Source: Poriferisodalis sp965262965
GTDB taxonomy: Bacteria; Actinomycetota; Acidimicrobiia; Acidimicrobiales; Poriferisodalaceae
Assembly (NCBI RefSeq): GCF_965262965.1
Contig: NZ_OZ253573.1
Location: 124,001-188,000, forward strand
Length of the DNA stretch: 64,000 bases
Direction: 5' to 3'
Shown one piece after another: positions 8,161-17,815 of the stretch (positions are counted from its first letter, which is position 1; each line of letters opens with the position of its first letter). The position numbers were made by a program, and so were the translations under genes. Under the pieces are notes generated by a model. The model saw nothing but the letters and a program-made list of their open reading frames with translations. It had not been told where the DNA came from and searched no databases.

Positions 8161-8745
8161 ATGCGTCTGAGAAGGCGCCAGCGGGATGCTGCTTCGTCTG
8201 ACGCTGCTTCGTCTGACGCTGCTTCGTCTGACGAAGGGCGCGTCGTGCCGGCGCCGGTGGTGGAGGGCACCATCGAGCCACGGCCGGGGCCGCGGCGTCT
8301 GCTTCACCAGCTCTTCGAGATGTGGGTGCGCTTGCGTCCGGCCCGCGTCACGCTTGGCGTGCGCGGCCTCGTCGTCGACCCCAAGGGTCGGGTCTGCCTG
8401 GTGCGCCATACCTACCGGGACGGCTGGTTCCTGCCCGGCGGCGGTGTCAAGCCGCGCGAGACACTCGCCGGGGCGGCGGCGAGGGAACTGCGAGAGGAGA
8501 CCGGAGTCGTCGTCGCCGAAACCCCCCGGAACGTGCTCGGCGTGTATTCCTCACGCCATGGGCACCGCAGCGATCACATCGTCGTGTTCGTAGTCACCGA
8601 ATGGCGGGTGGAAGAATCGGTCTCACCCGAGATCGCCGAGGTGGCCTTCTTCGCCCCCGGCGAGCTGCCGCCCGGTACGACGCCGGGCACATCACGCCGC
8701 ATCTCAGAGTGGATGACCGGAGTCCCCCCCGGCCACCGCTGGTAG
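8161..8745 (+). CDS. Nudix hydrolase
   Basis: 194 aa. The Nudix box reads GGGVKPRETLAGAAARELRE followed by ETGVV, matching GX5EX7REUXEEXGU. It is preceded by a GWFLPGGG strand. Nudix enzymes hydrolyse nucleoside diphosphates linked to another group; the substrate cannot be told. The N-terminus holds three AASSD repeats encoded by three exact 15-bp DNA repeats, in a stretch upstream of the folded domain. The true start might be inside this region. The gene follows the pterin dehydratase by 10 bp. Confidence 0.85.
   Translation: MRLRRRQRDAASSDAASSDAASSDEGRVVPAPVVEGTIEPRPGPRRLLHQLFEMWVRLRPARVTLGVRGLVVDPKGRVCLVRHTYRDGWFLPGGGVKPRETLAGAAARELREETGVVVAETPRNVLGVYSSRHGHRSDHIVVFVVTEWRVEESVSPEIAEVAFFAPGELPPGTTPGTSRRISEWMTGVPPGHRW
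8188..8232 (+). repeat. 15-bp tandem repeat, three copies, inside Nudix gene
   Basis: The unit GCTGCTTCGTCTGAC is repeated three times without mismatch. It encodes AASSD and preserves reading frame whatever the copy number. Confidence 0.95.
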
Positions 8746-8754
8746 TGGTCATAG

Positions 8755-8796
8755 ACCGACGATGCGGCCAATCCAGCGCGGGCGCGTCGCGTCGGT
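8755..8796. terminator. inverted repeat between convergent Nudix and CWB2-OpuAC genes
   Basis: ACCGACG at 8755-8761 pairs with CGTCGGT at 8790-8796 across a GC-rich loop. It lies between two convergent genes, where a bidirectional terminator would be expected. No U-tract is seen. Confidence 0.3.
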
Positions 8797-8812
8797 GGGT
8801 CCCGTCACAAGG

Positions 8813-10882
8813 TCATGATGCTGTTCTGGCTGCGAACAGCCACATATCGACCGTGCTGCGGTTGTCGGCAATCCACTGCGATGCGAGTCTGCTCAAGGAC
8901 GCTCCCGCGAATTGTTCGGCCATCGCTGCCGAGACGTCCAGCGGCGACAGCTTGACGGCTGCGAGCAGCGCCCGGGCCGCCGGGTTGGCCTCGAGGAAAT
9001 CATTGTTCGCAGTGACCCGGATGTCGGCTGCGATCCAACCGATAGGACACAGCCCGTTCGAAGTGGACTTCGCCGAGGGACAGTGGCTCTGGCTGATGCG
9101 CGCGTAGCCGCCCGACCCATCGGCATCGGTTTGATCGAACTTCTCTCCACCGGGCAGAGATGCCGGATTCGAGTCATCCAGTATCCGGTCCATGCCCATC
9201 CAGTAGACGTCCACGCCGGGCTGGAACCCCGCGATGTACTGCGACGGTGTCCACGTGAAGATGATCGTGGGCCGACCAGCTGTAACTCGAGCCCGTGCTG
9301 AAGCAAACATCGCGCCGTAGTCACGTGTCACTTGCTGAATGTTGTTCCAATCTGACAATGCGATCTGCGACGTAATGATGTCGTCGCAGATCCAAGCAGT
9401 GGGGCAGCCGTAGATGTCGGCTTTGCCATTTCCGGGCTGGGGGTCCGAGATGTCGAACGCGTCAATCGCGTCAGGATTGGCATTGAGCTGGTCCAAGGTG
9501 TGCACGTTGTACTCGTCCGCGAACGACTTGGAGATCAGGAACCCTTGGAGGCCCCCGTCGATCATCTGCTCACCGAGCACTGTGACGTGGTCTCTCACAG
9601 TCGAACCGTCTGCGAGCTTCTGATCGAACGCCGCCGAGTGTTGGGGAAGCCAGGTGTTGACCCAGAAGTCGACGGTGCCGTCGGCGATTGCGGCGTGACC
9701 GGCTGGGGAGCCGCTCTCGTGGCGGGCAGGATCGGAAACGTTGTAGCCAAGTTCCGTGAGCAGCTGCCGGTAGAGCTCGGCTTGAAAGTAACCAGTGCTC
9801 CAGTTGGCGCGGCCCATCGTTACCTCGACCCCGTCTCCTGGGGTCAGGCTCACACCGCCACTGAGCACCTGCCGGGCGGCTTGGGCTGCCACCCCGAGCC
9901 GCGTCGAATCGCTGATTCGCTGCACCGTCGCTGCGGGCGCCTCGCGTCGGAGTTCGGTCACGATCGCCGTTGAGAGCTCGTCGGTCCCGCCGATCAGCAC
10001 CGCTTGCGCCGGTTCGTGAGTGTCGAGGATGTCCGCCGTGGCCGACGTCAGCATGTCTTGTTGGGCGTAGAGCACCGCGGTGTCATCTCGGGCCGCAGCG
10101 AATGCTGCAGCAACGCCGACATCGTGGAGCGACCACCCGTTCGCGATCACCGCTACGGACGCGCCATCGATGAACGCCCGCTCTGCGGAGAGGGCCGCAG
10201 TCTCGATTCGTGTGGCGCCACCGAGGCGGCCGACGGCGGCATTGGGCGCTGCTAGTGCCAACTCAGCCTCGATGCTTGACGCTAAGGCGGCCGTACCGCC
10301 GACGAGCAAAATGCGCGCCGGTCGGCGATCCGTCACGACCGAGGTCGTGGGTTCGCCCAAGCTGTTCTTCGCGGAGTACAGCACCGCATCGGCGCCCCCG
10401 GTCGCTACCACCCCCGCAGCCGTACCTACGTCGGACAGCGACCAGCCGTTCGCGATGACGAGCGTTCCGCCCGTCGAATCCCCAAGCGACCGCTTCGCGG
10501 CGAGTGCGGCAGTATCGATGCGGTCGGTGCCGGCAAAGCGCTCAGTGGATGCACCAGGCGCGAGTTGGTTGAGCTCGCTCTCGATGTCCGACGTCAATGC
10601 GGCGGTGCCTCCAACCAGAAGAATGCGCGACGGCGAATAGTCCGACACGACTGCGGATGTCGGTTCGCCGAGAGTCTCGGTCGCTACAAACAGCACTGCG
10701 TCGCCTTCGCCAGCCGCGACAAGCGATGCCGCCGTGCCGACGTCTGACAACGACCATCCGTTGGCGATCACCAGCGTGACGCCGTCGTCCTGAGCTGCCG
10801 CGGGGGTCGCGACCACGGGAATGGCGACAGCGGCAAGGGCAACCGCCAGCGCCGCAACGATCCGGCGGGTAAGAGCGCTCAC
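8813..10882 (-). CDS. cell-wall-anchored glycine-betaine-type binding protein (three CWB2 repeats + OpuAC domain)
   Basis: 689 aa from GTG. Signal peptide at residues 1-30 (hydrophobic core, ATPAAAQ cleavage region). Three cell-wall-binding type 2 repeats (about residues 34-335) follow; each has an IANGWSLSDVG-like strand, a (L/I)GGT turn and a RL/RI..TR..TA end. The C-terminal ~330 residues form an OpuAC-type substrate-binding domain (VTMGRANWSTGYFQAELYRQ, FWVNTWLPQHSA, FTWTPSQYIAG, VYWMGMD), the fold that binds glycine or proline betaine. No transporter permease or ATPase is adjacent. GAGGAGG lies 11 nt upstream of the start. Likely role: surface-held osmolyte or quaternary-amine capture; inferred. 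Confidence 0.85.
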   Translation of the reverse strand: MSALTRRIVAALAVALAAVAIPVVATPAAAQDDGVTLVIANGWSLSDVGTAASLVAAGEGDAVLFVATETLGEPTSAVVSDYSPSRILLVGGTAALTSDIESELNQLAPGASTERFAGTDRIDTAALAAKRSLGDSTGGTLVIANGWSLSDVGTAAGVVATGGADAVLYSAKNSLGEPTTSVVTDRRPARILLVGGTAALASSIEAELALAAPNAAVGRLGGATRIETAALSAERAFIDGASVAVIANGWSLHDVGVAAAFAAARDDTAVLYAQQDMLTSATADILDTHEPAQAVLIGGTDELSTAIVTELRREAPAATVQRISDSTRLGVAAQAARQVLSGGVSLTPGDGVEVTMGRANWSTGYFQAELYRQLLTELGYNVSDPARHESGSPAGHAAIADGTVDFWVNTWLPQHSAAFDQKLADGSTVRDHVTVLGEQMIDGGLQGFLISKSFADEYNVHTLDQLNANPDAIDAFDISDPQPGNGKADIYGCPTAWICDDIITSQIALSDWNNIQQVTRDYGAMFASARARVTAGRPTIIFTWTPSQYIAGFQPGVDVYWMGMDRILDDSNPASLPGGEKFDQTDADGSGGYARISQSHCPSAKSTSNGLCPIGWIAADIRVTANNDFLEANPAARALLAAVKLSPLDVSAAMAEQFAGASLSRLASQWIADNRSTVDMWLFAARTAS

Positions 10883-10919
10883 GAGCAGTACCGCCTCCTC
10901 GCGAGAGTTGCTAGTGGCG

Positions 10920-10947
10920 ACTATAACAGCGTGTTACTGCTTGTCAC
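10920..10947 (-). promoter_or_regulatory. sigma70-like promoter with embedded palindrome, upstream of CWB2-OpuAC gene
   Basis: On the minus strand GTGACA (10947-10942) and TATAGT (10925-10920) stand 16 bp apart and each differs from consensus by one base. The spacer holds the perfect palindrome TAACAGCGTGTTA (10924-10936), which overlaps the -10 edge, as a repressor operator would. About 37 bp separate the -10 box from the GTG start. Confidence 0.55.
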
Positions 10948-11024
10948 GTGGGGTGGGGCGCACATCGCCCGATTGTCGGCGCGCCCGGTCAATGAACTGA
11001 GCGCAAACAGCCGTGCAGCCAGCG

Positions 11025-12206
11025 CTAGATGCGCGGCGTGCGGGGTGGGTGGCCCATGAGGACGCGGCCGTAGGCCTCCAGCGCAGGGTCCAGCGCAGTG
11101 ATGGCGTGCATGTTGATCGCTTGCAGATCGGACTGCACTCTGCCGATTCGGTTGGTGTCGCGCACGCCTTGCCCGCCGGTGGCCAGGTACAGCATCTCGA
11201 CGGCCTCGAGGCAGCGGCGCACTCCGTAGGCACAGTCAAGGCGCACACGGGCCCGCATCGGGAGATCCATCTGGACACCGTCTTGGGCCATCGAATTGAT
11301 CTGATCGGCGGTGCGTCGCAACAGCAGCTCGCCCTGGTCGACCAGCGAGTCGGCCTGAGCGAATTGACGATGGGTCAGCGCCCAGTCCGTCTGGCGCACA
11401 TCCACGTGACTGACGACCTTGTGCTGGATCTCATCGGTGAACGTCGTCAGTGCGGCCCGAGCGGCGCCGACGGCAACGGGGGTCAGGGCAAACGCCAACG
11501 TCGGCATCAGCGCGCTGCGCTGGGCCCATCCCTGATTGCGATCCATGCCGGGTGTGCTGCCCGAAGCCAGCACAGTGCCTGGGACGAATCGATGCTCAGG
11601 AACGAACACATCGTCGACGATGACGCTGCTGCTGCCCGTGGCCCGCAGCCCGCTGGCATGCCAGTCGTCACGAAACGACAACTCGTCGGCCCGAACCACG
11701 AACATGCCCGTCGCGCTCGGATCCTCGGACCTGCCGTCTGGGCCGTCGATGTGGCCACCGAGGATCGCCCAATCGGCGCGGTCGATGCCTGAGCCGAAGG
11801 GCCAGAAGCCGCTGAGCCTCCAGCCGCCGTCCGTCGGCACTGCAGTGCCACGGTCGGTGAGCACGCCGGCGACGTAGGCATCTGGTCCGTCGCTGTACAG
11901 CTCCTCTTGGCACGCGTCCGGCCAGTGGCCGACGAGCCACGCGTGACCGTTGCCCACGCATGCCAGCCAGGCGGTGGACGGGCATCCCTTGGCGAGTTCT
12001 GACATCACCTCGAGGTAGGTGATCCAGTCGAGCTCCTGGCCGCCGTTCGCGAGCGGCTGGCCGATCGTAAGTAGCTCGGCGGCCCGAATCTCGGCGATGG
12101 CCTCCGCAGAGACTCGTCGTGCCCACGGATCGGCCGCGGCGCGCACGGCCAGCTTCGGAGCGATCTGGCGTGCCCGCTCGACGAGTTCTGGTCGGCGTTC
12201 GGACAC
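11025..12206 (-). CDS. acyl-CoA-dehydrogenase-fold flavin monooxygenase (HsaA-like)
   Basis: 393 aa, the length of HsaA-type class D flavin-dependent monooxygenases. Seen: an N-terminal alpha domain (RRPELVERARQIAPKLAVR), GGWRLSGFWPFGSG strand (SGxWxFxSG is typical of this group), DDWHASGLRATGSSSVIVDD, and a C-terminal helical half. These enzymes use reduced flavin from a separate reductase to hydroxylate aromatics or sterol-ring products; no reductase is adjacent. GTG 12206 is chosen for the GAGGAG 6 nt upstream. An ATG at 12263 that overlaps the sufU stop (ATGA) is the alternative and would add 19 residues. It is last in the sufC2-sufS-sufU operon. Confidence 0.75.
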   Translation of the reverse strand: MSERRPELVERARQIAPKLAVRAAADPWARRVSAEAIAEIRAAELLTIGQPLANGGQELDWITYLEVMSELAKGCPSTAWLACVGNGHAWLVGHWPDACQEELYSDGPDAYVAGVLTDRGTAVPTDGGWRLSGFWPFGSGIDRADWAILGGHIDGPDGRSEDPSATGMFVVRADELSFRDDWHASGLRATGSSSVIVDDVFVPEHRFVPGTVLASGSTPGMDRNQGWAQRSALMPTLAFALTPVAVGAARAALTTFTDEIQHKVVSHVDVRQTDWALTHRQFAQADSLVDQGELLLRRTADQINSMAQDGVQMDLPMRARVRLDCAYGVRRCLEAVEMLYLATGGQGVRDTNRIGRVQSDLQAINMHAITALDPALEAYGRVLMGHPPRTPRI

Positions 12207-12259
12207 GACGTGCTCCTCTTCGGGCGGTTCGACGGACCGAAGCAGCGCCGCCGCCGTGG

Positions 12260-12775
12260 TCATGCCGACTGGGCAGCCTCGTCGAGCCCGCTTGCCAGCG
12301 CGTTCCAGCCCAGCGTCGCACACTTGATGCGCACGGGAAACTTGACGACGCCGCGCAGCGCCTCGAGGTCGCCGAGCTTCAGGACGCGGGCGCCGGCCGA
12401 ATTCCCGACCGCGGACCCTGGGTCCAATGGATCGTCCTGATCCTCGCCGCCGTCGCCGCCGATCGATTCTTCGTGGATCGACATCATCGCCTTGAACGAG
12501 CGCGTCAGGCCGCGAATCTCGCTCGCCGACTTGCCGATGACGGCTGCGGACATCATCGAGGCAGATGCTTGGCTGATCGAGCAGCCTTGGCCTCCGACTC
12601 GCAGGTCGACCACCGTGTCGCCGTCCAACTCGAAGGTGAGCACCACCTCGTCGCCGCACAGCGGGTTGAAGCCCTCGCTGCGGAGCGCGGGCGGGCTCTC
12701 CAGCTCGCCGCGATTGCGGGGGTTGCGGTAGTGGTCGAGGATGATCTCTCGGTACAGGTCTTCGAGGCCGGCCAT
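12260..12775 (-). CDS. sufU: SufU, Fe-S assembly / sulfur-transfer partner of SufS
   Basis: 171 aa. The three conserved cysteines and aspartate of SufU are present: C40 and D42 in LCGDE, C65 in GGQGCSIS, and C152 in RIKCATLGW. In Gram-positive bacteria zinc-bound SufU accepts persulfide sulfur from SufS and passes it to SufBCD. A Gly/Asp-rich insert around residues 105-125 (IGGDGGEDQDDP) makes it slightly longer than B. subtilis SufU. It lies 21 bp after sufS. Confidence 0.93.
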   Translation of the reverse strand: MAGLEDLYREIILDHYRNPRNRGELESPPALRSEGFNPLCGDEVVLTFELDGDTVVDLRVGGQGCSISQASASMMSAAVIGKSASEIRGLTRSFKAMMSIHEESIGGDGGEDQDDPLDPGSAVGNSAGARVLKLGDLEALRGVVKFPVRIKCATLGWNALASGLDEAAQSA

Positions 12776-12796
12776 GAATGTGTTGTCCCGTTGCCT

Positions 12797-14052
<1,256 letters not shown>

Positions 14053-14056
<4 letters not shown>

Positions 14057-14847
14057 GCGGCCGGCCTCTGCTCGAAGGCTTCGTAGCCGTCACGTTCGAG
14101 TTCGGTGGCCAGCTCGGGGCCTCCCGACGCCACGATGCGACCGTCCACAAGGACGTGTACGTAGTCGGGTTCGATCTCGGAGAGCAGGCGCTCGTAGTGA
14201 GTGATGAGCACCACGCCCATCTCGGGCCGCTCGGTACGGACCTGCTGCAAGCCGGTCGCCACCACACGCAGGGCGTCGATGTCGAGCCCTGAGTCGGTCT
14301 CGTCCAGCACGGCTACCTCGGGTTCGAGCAAGGCCAGCTGCAGGATCTCGTTGCGCTTGCGCTCACCGCCGGAGAAGCCTTCGTTGAGGTACCGGTCCAT
14401 GAACGACTCGTCCATGCCGAGCCGGGACATCCACGCGCCCATCGCCACGTAGATCTCGATGGCCGAGACGTCTTCGCCGCGCCGCGCCGAGACGGCCTGC
14501 CGCAGGAAGTTGCGCACCGAGACGCCGGGGATGTGTTGGGGATACTGGAATGCCAGGAACAGCCCAGCTTTGGAACGGGCGTCGGGATCCCATTCGGAGA
14601 TGTCGTCGCCTCGGAAGCGGATCTCGCCGCCGGTGACCTCGTATTCGGGCGATCCCAAGATTGTGGTGGCAAGCGTGGACTTGCCTGACCCGTTGGGGCC
14701 CATGATGGCGTGACACTCACCCGCGTTGACCGTCAGATCCACGCTCTGGAGGATCTGCGGTCCCTCAACCGCTCGAACTCCCAAGCTGTCGATCTCGAAG
14801 AGGGGTGCGCCCCCTGCAGCGTCCGGCGCTAGGCCGCCCAGTGTCAT
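14053..14847 (-). CDS. sufC: SufC-type ATPase, second copy
   Basis: 264 aa, typical SufC length. Walker A GPNGSGKS (residues 50-57), signature FSGGERKRNEI, Walker B VLDETDSGLD and the H-loop LITHYERLL. This copy is closer to classical SufC (FLAFQYPQHIPGVS, GMDESFMDRYLNEGFSGGE) than the copy at 6853-7743. It heads the sufC2-sufS-sufU operon and begins 7 nt after a TACACT box with no Shine-Dalgarno, suggesting a leaderless mRNA. Either it also serves SufBD or the two ATPases make alternative complexes. Confidence 0.93.
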
Positions 14848-14854
14848 GCGGCTC

Positions 14855-14860
14855 AGTGTA
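14855..14860 (-). promoter_or_regulatory. TACACT -10 box, probable leaderless promoter of sufC2SU
   Basis: On the minus strand TACACT ends 7 nt before the sufC2 ATG, and no ribosome-binding site is present. Confidence 0.4.
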
Positions 14861-14911
14861 TGGCTGGCCCCAAATGCCCCAACCGGGGCTCAGGTCGTAG
14901 ACCCGCAGCCC

Positions 14912-16285
14912 TCAGTCCCAAAGGCTGCCGACGACGTCGAGCCAGAGCTGGGTGGTCAGCGCCAGCGACTCGACATCGATGCGCTCGTCGTTGCCGTGGA
15001 AACGGGCGCCGTAGTCGCCGCCGTCCAGCTCAGGGCTGAACAGTCCGGCGCCATAGGCGATGGCGCCCATGTCGCGGTACACGCGGGAGTCGGTGAACCC
15101 GATGATGAGCTGCGGGGTGAGCCGAGCCGTCGGGAAACGCCGACCCACCGCCACTTGCAGCGCGTCCCACAGCGGCGTCTCGACGCGGCTGACCGAGGCA
15201 GGGTCGTTCATGATGATCTCGACCTCGACATCGCCGGCCAGATCGCCGAGCGCCTCATTCAGGTGCGCCTGCACTTCCGCTGCGCCCTCGCCGGGCAGCG
15301 TGCGCACGTCCACCTCGATGTCGACGTGGTCCGGGATGACGTTGGTCTTCATAGTGGTGGGCGCACCGATGACGTTCGGCGAGAACGAGGTATGCGTGCA
15401 CGAGTACAGGTGCGCTGCCACTGACGCGCTGGGATGGGCGTCGAGCCAGTCCTCGATGAGTGCCTCGTCCAGCATGATCGCCTTGGTCTCGTCGTCGGCG
15501 CCGAGCGTGTCGACCTGCTCGCGCCACAGCTCGTGGAACCTCGGCGGCGGGCGGTACTGCGAGATCCGGTGCACCACTGCGGCCGCCCTGACGAGGGCGT
15601 TTTCCTGCCGGAACGGTCGTGAGCCGTGCCCGGGTACGCCCCGAACCCGCAAGCGTCGCCAGGCCACGCCCTTCTCACCTACGTTCATGCCGATGAACGG
15701 AGCTTCGGCCGAGCCCGAGTGCAACCCGCCGTTCTCGGTCAGCACGTAGTCGGCACCGATCGCGTCCCAGTGGTTCTCGGCCATCCAGCGAGCGCCGTAG
15801 GCCGAGCCGGCCTCCTCGTCGGCGCAGGCGAAGTAGATGAGGTCGCCCGCGGGCCGGTAGCCCGTCTCGGCCATATGCCGGAAGGCCACCGCCATCGACG
15901 ACGTGAGGTTCAGCATGTCCACCGCGCCGCGGCCCCACACCTCCCCGTCGATGAGTTCGCCGCCGAAGGGATCACGGTTCCAGCCGTCGGGATTGACCGG
16001 CACCACGTCGGTGTGGCCCATCAGGCACAGGGTGGGCGCGTTTGGATCGCTGCCTTCGATGCGGGTGACGAGCGACCGCCGGCCCGGAGCCGCATCGAAC
16101 ACCTCAAGATCCAGGCCAGCGCCATTCAGATACGCCTCAATGGTGTCAGCGTTGCGAGCCTCGCCCCCGGACTCCGCTGTGCCGTAGTTGACGCACTCGT
16201 TTCGGATCAGAGTCTGCAGCAACTCGACGGTCTGGCCGGTACGCCGGTTCTCGTCGCTGGTCCCGGCAGTGAATGACTGGCTCAT
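14912..16285 (-). CDS. M20-family metallopeptidase (dipeptidase/deacylase type)
   Basis: 457 aa from ATG 16285. The di-zinc residues of M20 enzymes are visible: MGHTDVVPVNPDGW, GRGAVDMLN (bridging Asp), ACADEEAGSAYG (general-base Glu and metal Glu), and the C-terminal FHGNDERID histidine. The dimerisation lid follows around residues 195-330. It is likely a cytoplasmic dipeptidase or N-acyl amino acid hydrolase; no signal peptide. TAGGTT at 16293-16298 lies 7 nt before the start, a leaderless-type promoter. Divergent from the amidase gene, 39 bp apart. Confidence 0.88.
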   Translation of the reverse strand: MSQSFTAGTSDENRRTGQTVELLQTLIRNECVNYGTAESGGEARNADTIEAYLNGAGLDLEVFDAAPGRRSLVTRIEGSDPNAPTLCLMGHTDVVPVNPDGWNRDPFGGELIDGEVWGRGAVDMLNLTSSMAVAFRHMAETGYRPAGDLIYFACADEEAGSAYGARWMAENHWDAIGADYVLTENGGLHSGSAEAPFIGMNVGEKGVAWRRLRVRGVPGHGSRPFRQENALVRAAAVVHRISQYRPPPRFHELWREQVDTLGADDETKAIMLDEALIEDWLDAHPSASVAAHLYSCTHTSFSPNVIGAPTTMKTNVIPDHVDIEVDVRTLPGEGAAEVQAHLNEALGDLAGDVEVEIIMNDPASVSRVETPLWDALQVAVGRRFPTARLTPQLIIGFTDSRVYRDMGAIAYGAGLFSPELDGGDYGARFHGNDERIDVESLALTTQLWLDVVGSLWD

Positions 16286-16324
16286 GGGCTGCAACCTAGG
16301 CGGTGCCTGTGATCGAATGACCCG

Positions 16325-17815
16325 ATGGACACGAGCTCTGGGGACGAAGCAGGCATCTGCGGGCTGACGGCGACGCACATGGCGGCGATGCTGTCGAACG
16401 GCGAGATCTCGGCGCGTGAGTTGCTGGCAGCGCACCTCGAACGCATCTCGCAGGTCAATCCCGCCGTCAACGCCATTGTGACGTTCACACCGGAGCTCGC
16501 GGCCGAACGGGCGGCTGCGGCCGACCAAGCGCACGCCCGTGGAGAGTCGCTCGGGTTGCTGCATGGGTTGCCGGTGGCGCACAAGGACTTGGCGCTCACA
16601 GCTGGTGTCCGCACCACGATGGGCTCACCGCTGTTCGCCGACTTCGTCCCCGATATCGATGCGCTGGTGGTGGAACGTCAGCGCCAGGCGGGCGCGGTGA
16701 TGGTCGGCAAGACCAATACGCCTGAGTTCGGCGCTGGTTCGCACACGTTCAATCCGGTGTTCGGCATCACACGCAACCCCTATGACCTCGCAAAGACGTG
16801 CGGCGGTTCCAGCGGGGGAGCAGCGGTTTCGCTGGCGACCCGGATGCTGCCGCTGTGCGATGGCTCCGACCTTGGCGGCTCGCTGCGAAATCCTGCCGCG
16901 TTCTGCAACATCGTTGGCTTCCGGCCATCCCCAGGACGGGTACCGTCAACCACCTCGCAGGACGCATGGTTCCCATTGGCGGTCGAAGGCCCGATGGCCC
17001 GGACCGTGGCCGACGTGGCGTTCTTCCTGCGAGCGCTGGCGGGCCCCGATGACCGCTCGCCGGTGTCGAATCAGGAGTCGCCGGAGGTCTTCGCAGGTTC
17101 GCTGGAGCAAGATCTGCGCGGTGTGCGGGTGGCGTGGTCGCCCGATGCTGGCGGGCTGCCGATCGATCCTGCGATGCGAGCCGCGACGGCGAACGTGCCT
17201 GATGTGCTCAGCGACTTGGGTTGTGAAGTTGTCGAGGCCTGGCCCGATCTGTCGGATGCCCCGCACATCTTTCAGGCCCGTCGTGCCTGGACGTTCGCCG
17301 TCGGTTACGGGCCACTGCTCGAACGGCACCGAGACCAGCTCAAGGACACTTTGGTGTGGAACATCGAACGAGGCCTGTCGATGTCAACTGCCGAATACGC
17401 AGATGCATGCCGCCGCCACACCCAGCTGTTCGCCAGCGTCGATGCGTTCATGTCACCTGATGGCGGCGGCTTTGCATACCTGGCGTGCCCCACCACTCAG
17501 GTGCCCCCGTTCGATGTCGAGATCGAGTACCCCACCGAAATCGACGGTGTCGAATTCGAGACCTACATCGACTGGATGCGCTCGTGCAGCGACATCACCG
17601 TCACGACCCATCCCGCCATCTCGGTGCCCGCTGGCTTCACCACCGATGGCCTGCCCGTCGGTCTGCAGCTCGTCGGCCGCCATCGCGCCGACCGCTCGGT
17701 GCTCGAATTGGCCCACGCCTGGGAGTCCGCCACCCGCCACATCGACGTGCTCCCGTCACTGTCCTCAAAGGTGAATGGGACACATGATTTGGGGACAGAT
17801 GTCGCCTTGCCTTAG
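16325..17815 (+). CDS. amidase (amidase-signature family)
   Basis: 496 aa. The Ser-cisSer-Lys triad environment is clear: Lys in GLPVAHKDLA, the signature CGGSSGGAAVSLATR, and GSDLGGSLRNPAAF. Family members include GatA, indole-acetamide and fatty-acid amide hydrolases. No gatB/gatC lie nearby, so it is a metabolic amidase of unknown substrate rather than the tRNA amidotransferase subunit. It ends tail-to-tail with the HEAT protein gene, overlapping by 4 bp. Confidence 0.9.
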   Translation: MDTSSGDEAGICGLTATHMAAMLSNGEISARELLAAHLERISQVNPAVNAIVTFTPELAAERAAAADQAHARGESLGLLHGLPVAHKDLALTAGVRTTMGSPLFADFVPDIDALVVERQRQAGAVMVGKTNTPEFGAGSHTFNPVFGITRNPYDLAKTCGGSSGGAAVSLATRMLPLCDGSDLGGSLRNPAAFCNIVGFRPSPGRVPSTTSQDAWFPLAVEGPMARTVADVAFFLRALAGPDDRSPVSNQESPEVFAGSLEQDLRGVRVAWSPDAGGLPIDPAMRAATANVPDVLSDLGCEVVEAWPDLSDAPHIFQARRAWTFAVGYGPLLERHRDQLKDTLVWNIERGLSMSTAEYADACRRHTQLFASVDAFMSPDGGGFAYLACPTTQVPPFDVEIEYPTEIDGVEFETYIDWMRSCSDITVTTHPAISVPAGFTTDGLPVGLQLVGRHRADRSVLELAHAWESATRHIDVLPSLSSKVNGTHDLGTDVALP

